Origin: Ornithodoros turicata
Taxonomy: Eukaryota; Arthropoda; Arachnida; Ixodida; Argasidae
Assembly: GCF_037126465.1 (NCBI RefSeq)
Contig: NC_088203.1
Location: 51,125,581-51,189,580 of the forward strand
Direction: 5' to 3'
Length of the DNA: 64,000 nt
Shown here piece after piece: positions 58,363 to 64,000 of this stretch. A program made the translations under genes and the position numbers. The notes under the pieces were generated by a model that had not been told where the DNA came from, searched no databases, and was given only the letters and a program-made list of their open reading frames with translations. Every line of letters starts with the position of its first letter. Positions within the stretch are counted from its first letter, which is position 1.

Positions 58363-60045
58363 TATGCTTGGACATCAATAATCTATCTGATCTTCTGAAC
58401 CATATGTGTGGATGCATACGAAATTATTTTTATGTGCATGCTGTACATTCCTAGTACTACATGTGCACATGAATAACAGTGAATACATGTAGTGAATACA
58501 TGTGAAGTGGCAAAAAAATAATACTAGACTCTACCATGATTGTGCCCCTCTAACTTCTCCACATTTATGACTGGTGAACAGGGACATTTCACTAGAAAAG
58601 ACGATATCTGTGTATTGTTTGGCAAGCAAATAAATATATTTATTTACATTTTCCATCAATCAACAATGTTAGGACCTGGTGCAAATATAAATGTAAACAA
58701 GGAACGTACTTACAACGTATTCCTATGTATTCTAATGCAGAATGACAATTCTCTATTTGTACCTCAGCACAGTAGAGTTTCAAAATTAACACACTGCACA
58801 GCATCAGCAACCTTAAAGTGTCTCATCAGAGGAATCACCTAAAGCTCCAATAATAGGCTCTGCAATCAAAGTTCCAAAAGACAAAGTAGTTAAAAAATCT
58901 GAAGAATCGGTTGCCATTGTGATGTGTACCACTATGTGCAGTTCATGAATGGAACATGTCACCTCATTGCATTGCCTCCATGTTAGCACTGGAACAGGCA
59001 GCTTTCCAGGTTGCTCTTTTTGTGTTTTTCTGTGCTCTTTTCGTGTTTTTTTGCAAACATGGCCATAGTGAAACACAAGCAGCCAAGGACAGGATGAGAC
59101 AGCTACAATGCGACTGCTATGTCTCAACTGACTCTTAGAAATAGGTCTCCTATCGTGCCGTCAAGAGCTGCCGTGTCTTCTAGATTCACGCTCAAGGCCG
59201 AAGTTTTTGACGGCAGATGCCCACATGACCCGGGAGAAAAGAAAATACCATAAAAAATTGTCTTGCTTTTTTGGCGCGTACGCCGTGTAGAAGACACGTT
59301 TATCACGTGACCAGGAATCGGACGTCGTGACGTCTATTTCGTGTTGTCTAAATTTTTGCCGTGGTTTCTATGCGCTCGGAGTGATCACCTGACCAGCGTC
59401 GGGGACAGGAATCACGTGAACTATGCGACGGGGCCAGACATGCTGGTGGCGCGGCACTGGTCACACCTCTTCTTCGATGCCTTGCCGCCAGCGTTTCCTT
59501 GCTTAGCTGATTCTGGGATTCTTTGACAGGTAAGACACCCCCGTTTAATAAATTTTATTGCTATAACTATGCTAGTAGTACTACTATTGTAGTGGCTACC
59601 TGTTACTTCCGCACGCTTCTAACGAGCATTTGGAAGGTGCAGGTGCGAATGGAAGTGTCATGGCGGTCGTGACAGAACGTCAACAGAAGTTATGTGATGA
59701 TGCTAGAGAAGTTGAGTAGTGAAGGTATTCGAGAGACGCTAATGTGTTATCAGCTGTATCCGGTTTGTAGCTCTGCTAGAATTGCCTCTAAACGTGGACT
59801 TCACGAGCGCTAACGTTTGTGTATGGCGCAGGATGTTTTTGTCTTTCGGAGGCTCGTTTCGACCGTGGTTTGACAAACCATTCTATGTCTCAGCTGGCCG
59901 CAGTGGGTATGGACGTCACCAACGAAGACTTCAGTGATGTTCAACGTGCCGCCTGGAGGAAATGTGCATGTGATTCATACCGAATACTGACAGATATTAG
60001 CCAGTACACGGCACAAGTGTTACCCGGAACATGCGTCCAATGCTG
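58363..60045. other. non-coding stretch
   Basis: No recognised gene. Short frames around 59,341-59,526 and 59,819-60,046 lack motifs. A GTAAGAC donor-like site follows the first of these (59,529), so a small exon cannot be excluded. Confidence 0.35.
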
Positions 60046-61709
60046 ACATTCACCTGTCGACCATGTGCAAGGTAATACAAGTGGCCGCGTTGTTCGCCTT
60101 GCATGCGAGACGAGTTGATTGTAGTTATTCGCTCGTCATGGATAGCTCGGCCTGACTGGCGTCTTGATCGCAGCCGCATTCAGTAAGATACCTCTTTGAT
60201 CTCTCCTCCTATATACTTGGTACTGCTGTGGTACCAATGTACCATTTTTCTCTCCTCGCTGCCTCACCTATCATCGTTTTAGTATAAGCTATAGTTCGTA
60301 CCCTTTCACTGTTGTCGATAGTGACTTTTATTACACTTAATGTTCTTCCTATCCACTTTCTAATGCGTCTTTGTCGTCGTTTACTTTGTCGCAGTTATGC
60401 CTTGAAACAGAATTCCGATTCGAGACCAGGATGGGAAGGAATGAGGAAACGCTGCACAACGGGTGACAACTGCCACATCAGCAGCCCCCACAAAGAGATG
60501 TAGAGCCGCTGAAATATCGTGATCATATGCCCTGAGCAACACACAGGTCTGCATCCGCATCCCAGCGAAACTTGTTTCGTAGCGAGTTTCAAGCTTGCAA
60601 ATAGTTTCGCAGCAGCGGCGTCGAGCCGCGCGGTTTTGTGCAATCTGTAATATTTTGGCTATGTATGGTTCTTATTCATTTTTATTTTCTCTGAGTCATT
60701 TCTCTGTGAACAGAGTATTTTGCATACACCCGAAAAACGGTAATTGTCGGGTTTCTACGTAGAGACCACGCGAAAGCCGGGGAATGACGTCGCATCACGA
60801 GGTTTCCCTCGTTGAGGCCACAAAAGTGGCGTCTGTTTTATGCTTCACAGTTTCCTCCTTTCCAGGTCGCTTCTACGCCACCTTCCCGCGGGCTCCTGCT
60901 TCCACTCTCCCCCGGCGCAGGCTTGGAAGGCAGGCTTGGAGGGCAGGCAACAGAATTTGTTTCAAAGGGGAATGAAGACTTTATTTCGGCAAAGTTGTGA
61001 AATTGTGGCAGTGATGCAGTGAATATTGACTAGACTTGCAAACTATGCAAAATACCCTGTTCACAGCGAAATGACTCAGAGAAAATAAAAGTGAATAAGA
61101 ACCACACATAGTCAAAATATCACAGATTGTACAAAACGGCGCGGCTCGACGCCGCTGCTGCGAAACTATTTGCAAGCTTGAAATTCGCTAGGAAAAAAAA
61201 GTTTCGCTGGGATGCAGACCTGTTTGTTGCTCAGGGCATATGATCACCATATTTCAGCGGCTCTACATATCTTTGTGGGGGCTGTTGATATGGCAGTTGT
61301 CACCCGTTGTGCAGCGTTTCCTCCATGCTTCCCATCCTGGCCTCGAATCGGAATTCTGCTTCAAGGCATAACTGTGACAAAGTAAACGACGACAAAGACG
61401 CATTACAAAATGGATTAAGTGTAATAAAAGTCACTATCGACAACAGTGAAAGCATACGAACTATAGCTTATACTAAAACGATGATAGGTGAGGCAGCGAA
61501 GAGAGAAAAATGGTACATTGGTACCACAGCAGTACCAAGTATGTAGGAGGAGAGATCAAAGAGGTATCTTACTGAATGCGGCTGAGATGAACACGCCAGT
61601 CAGGCCGAGCTATCCATGACGAACGAATAACTACAATCAACTCGTCTCGCATGCAAGGCGAACAACGCGGCCACTTGTATTACCTTGCACATGGTCGACA
61701 GGTGAATGT
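60046..61709. repeat. 1.66-kb palindrome with arms of about 670 bp
   Basis: ACATTCACCTGTCGACCATG at 60,046 mirrors the complement ending at 61,709; arms run to about 60,727 and 61,043. The 315-bp centre is unrelated and contains a small direct repeat (GGAAGGCAGGCTTGGAGGGC). No coding sequence; foldback-like. Confidence 0.75.
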
Positions 61710-61732
61710 TAGTAGTAAGTACTGACCACGTT

Positions 61733-61894
61733 TATCCGGAAACACTACAAGGCTTCTGGACGCCATTAATTAGCAATTAGAGCTAATTGGGACACCCCAC
61801 ATTAATCAGCATCATCCAATGAGTCATCACACTAATTGGGGAGCGTCTAACTAGTGTCCAGACCACCCTGTGCGTTTCCGGATAAACGTGGTCA
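61733..61894. mobile_element. 162-bp MITE with 21-bp TIRs
   Basis: TGACCACGTTTATCCGGAAA and its exact complement bound the interval; a TA follows on the right and a TA lies one base out on the left. Interior repeats TTAATTAGC/CTAATTGGG words. Probably Tc1/mariner-class, non-coding. Confidence 0.75.
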
Positions 61895-61934
61895 TAAAAA
61901 ATAAAAAAATAGATAGAGAGAGAGTGGAGAGAAG

Positions 61935-64000
61935 GAGTTTAGTTGATGATCAACGACGCCATCTTGAAGAAAGTGGCCCGGAAAGGCCGCTGACCATCGC
62001 CGGGCGATGGAGCACAGAGGTAGGTTGCAAAGCATCGCAGCTATGACCACCAGTCCGGACATCCTGTGACGTCAGCTGTGACGTCATCATGGCATGTCTG
62101 GGCAAGTTAGGACAGCTCTGGACATGCAAGGAGAAAAACACTCGTAATACAGAGGCTGGGAAAGCAAGAGTATGCAAACCATCAATAGCTAACAAGAAAA
62201 TAGAATTAGTTACACAACAAATGATCCCACCACAACAGGAGCGCAGAACGACGCGACTGCTCTATCCGACAGCCAGGCAGAGAACTGACTCGTAATGGTT
62301 TTTTCTCCTGTATAAAGCCCCGCAGCTGCACCCCCTAGCGGTTACTTTCTCAACTAATCTCACAACAAAATTATTAAGAATCACGCCAGTGCTACTGCTG
62401 TTCCCAAGGCAGAAGAAGATAGAAAACGGCGGGCATGCCCGGACAACAGCAACCAGCACGGGCACGAAAATCGCAAACAAAGCGGGAACAAAGTTGGCGA
62501 AAGCATTAGTTACACAACAAATCACCTCACCACAGCAGGAGCGCAGACCGATGCGACTGCTCTCCGTGACAGCCAGCCAGAAACTGAGCGAGCGCGGGGA
62601 GCGCACGTCTGCTTTCCGCGACAGCCGGAGAGAAACTGACTGGGGCGCCACTCCGCGGCCGCTCCGCATACGCGCTCCTAGCGCCCTCTGGGGCGACCAC
62701 CTCCGAGAGGCTAAGAGTGAAGAGCATTCCTGCGCCCCTTGCTGGCCATTCTCATTGGTCGTGAGGCTAAGAGAGAAGAGCATTCCTGCGCCCCCTGCTG
62801 GCCGTTCTCATTGGTCGTGACGCCATCCTATTGTCTCAGGGCTACCCTGTTTTTTTCCACTAATGCTCCTTTGGTCAATCTACAATGAAGCCACAGTATG
62901 ACGTCATCATGCACCTGCGTGGCTCAAGGACGCGTACGCTCTAGACAGGGGACCTATTATTTATTGAATCACTATTCCATGATTATTTCTTTTATTCTTC
63001 TATAACGATTGAATAGGAAACTATTGCAGAAGAGCACCATGCATGAAAGCTGATCGTAGGAATTCCAAAGTCTTACTAAATGAGACTTGCAAAAGAACAA
63101 AATATCCTAACACGTAACTCCATCAACGGAAAATAAGAGGACTAGGTACTCAACAAATCAACACAGAGTACGGGTAAACAGGAGCGCAAAACTCAGGGCA
63201 GCACTATCGTCAAGACAACAATGTTCCTTGTCAAAAAAGAAAAAAATACAAAATGTCAACACAGGAAAGCATGCATATCAGGGCATGTCAGAACACGTCA
63301 GGAAAAATTGTACGACTGCTGGGCAACAGAGGAAAACAAACAAACACTTGAACAGAGTGAAAAATACACTCACCATCATTTTTCCCGTTCACAGCATTCC
63401 CTCATTGTAAATCCACTCGTCACAAAATCCACCTGCATCGTCGAACACCATTCACCAGTGACGAACCACACATCCGCACCCCATCAGAGGCAGACAGAAC
63501 CCCACCGAAGATACGCTCTTCCACTGACGGTCAACGCCAGGAGCAGAATTTGCGTGTCCAGACCCGTCAGTGTCCAAGAGAGAAGTGAATCCTTGCGCCC
63601 CCTGCAGGCCGTTCTCATTGGTCGTGACGTCATCCTATTGTTTCAGGGCTACCCTGTTTTTTTCCACTAATGCTCCTCTAGACAAGGTCAACCTGAAACA
63701 ATGGTCTCGTGGTATGACGTCATCATGCAGGTGCGTGGCTCAAGGACGCGTACGCTCTAGACATGGGACCTGTTATTTATTGAATCACTATCCCAAGATT
63801 ATTTCCTTTATTCTACTATAATGATTGCATAGGGAACTATTGCAGAAGAGCACCATAGAAAAGAGGCGATTGTAGCATTTCATTCCCAAAGTCTTACTGT
63901 ACAGGGAAAAAATAATGGTTCAGCAAGACATGTCCATCCCAGCCGAGAGCCATGCAGCTAAGTGAATAATGATGCTTTGTTCCTCCTGAATAAAGTCACA
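61935..64000 (+). mobile_element. second partial copy of the long-arm element, left-arm orientation, runs off the window
   Basis: It starts at ATCAACGACGCCATCTTGAA, about 200 bp inside the tip, after a GA-rich simple repeat, so the AGT end is missing. Tandem units follow (TGACGTCATCATG at 62,899 and 63,715, 816 bp apart), with ATTGG/TGACGTCA boxes at 62,752-62,823 (one degraded) and 63,617. A paired TGACGTCAGCTGTGACGTCA is at 62,067-62,086. Confidence 0.75.

Overview
This is a eukaryotic, intron-bearing, repeat-saturated window with no prokaryotic gene organisation. The repeat families point to an arthropod, most probably a hard tick: TTAA-flanked elements beginning AGGGWC, a tRNA-derived SINE head, LINE 3' ends of the type seen in ticks, and CR1/Jockey-like, R1-clade and I-group LINEs. 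That assignment is an inference from repeat style. I see no host housekeeping gene, rRNA, tRNA gene or CRISPR array.

Layout. 1-5.1 kb (minus strand) holds two adjacent genes: a tnp2-like transposase with one frame disruption, and downstream of it a multi-exon gene whose six visible exons join in phase into a protein of the DUF4806 type, running off the left edge. 5.1-12.2 kb is mostly non-coding, with a hAT-type MITE (8-bp target duplication) and a palindromic retro-insertion with a 14-bp target duplication. 12.2-15.9 kb is a decayed CR1/Jockey-like LINE (minus). 16.3-17.5 kb is the 3' end of a Gypsy-like LTR element. About 18.9-35.4 kb is one decayed R1-clade LINE (minus), split by a CR1/Jockey-like LINE (20.76-31.39 kb, plus). 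That LINE is itself split inside its reverse transcriptase by an 8.7-kb TA-flanked TIR interval, which holds two foldback structures, tandem duplications and another MITE. 36.8-38.95 kb is a further decayed LINE.

39,952-56,204 is the most striking object: a 16.25-kb element with long inverted arms (about 3.3 kb each before later insertions), 5'-AGT ends and a perfect 6-bp target duplication (GATGTT). These are Polinton/Maverick-like boundary features, but no Polinton gene is visible. It was later hit by a 5.2-kb TTAA-flanked element and by a young I-group LINE with a 648-codon RT/RNase H ORF and a 12-bp target duplication. The unoccupied version of the LINE site survives in the opposite arm. 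The arms carry tandem units of roughly 0.9 kb that repeatedly contain ATTGG boxes next to TGACGTCA palindromes. A second partial copy runs off the right edge (61.9-64.0 kb). Between them lie a broken mariner (57.2-58.4 kb), a 1.7-kb palindrome (60.0-61.7 kb) and a 162-bp MITE.

In functional terms nearly everything here is mobile DNA in several layers. The parts that could still encode working proteins are the DUF4806-type gene, possibly the tnp2-like transposase if its frame change is spliced out, and the I-group LINE ORF, which is 5' truncated and so probably not autonomous. Coordinates and splice junctions were read by eye and no database search was run.
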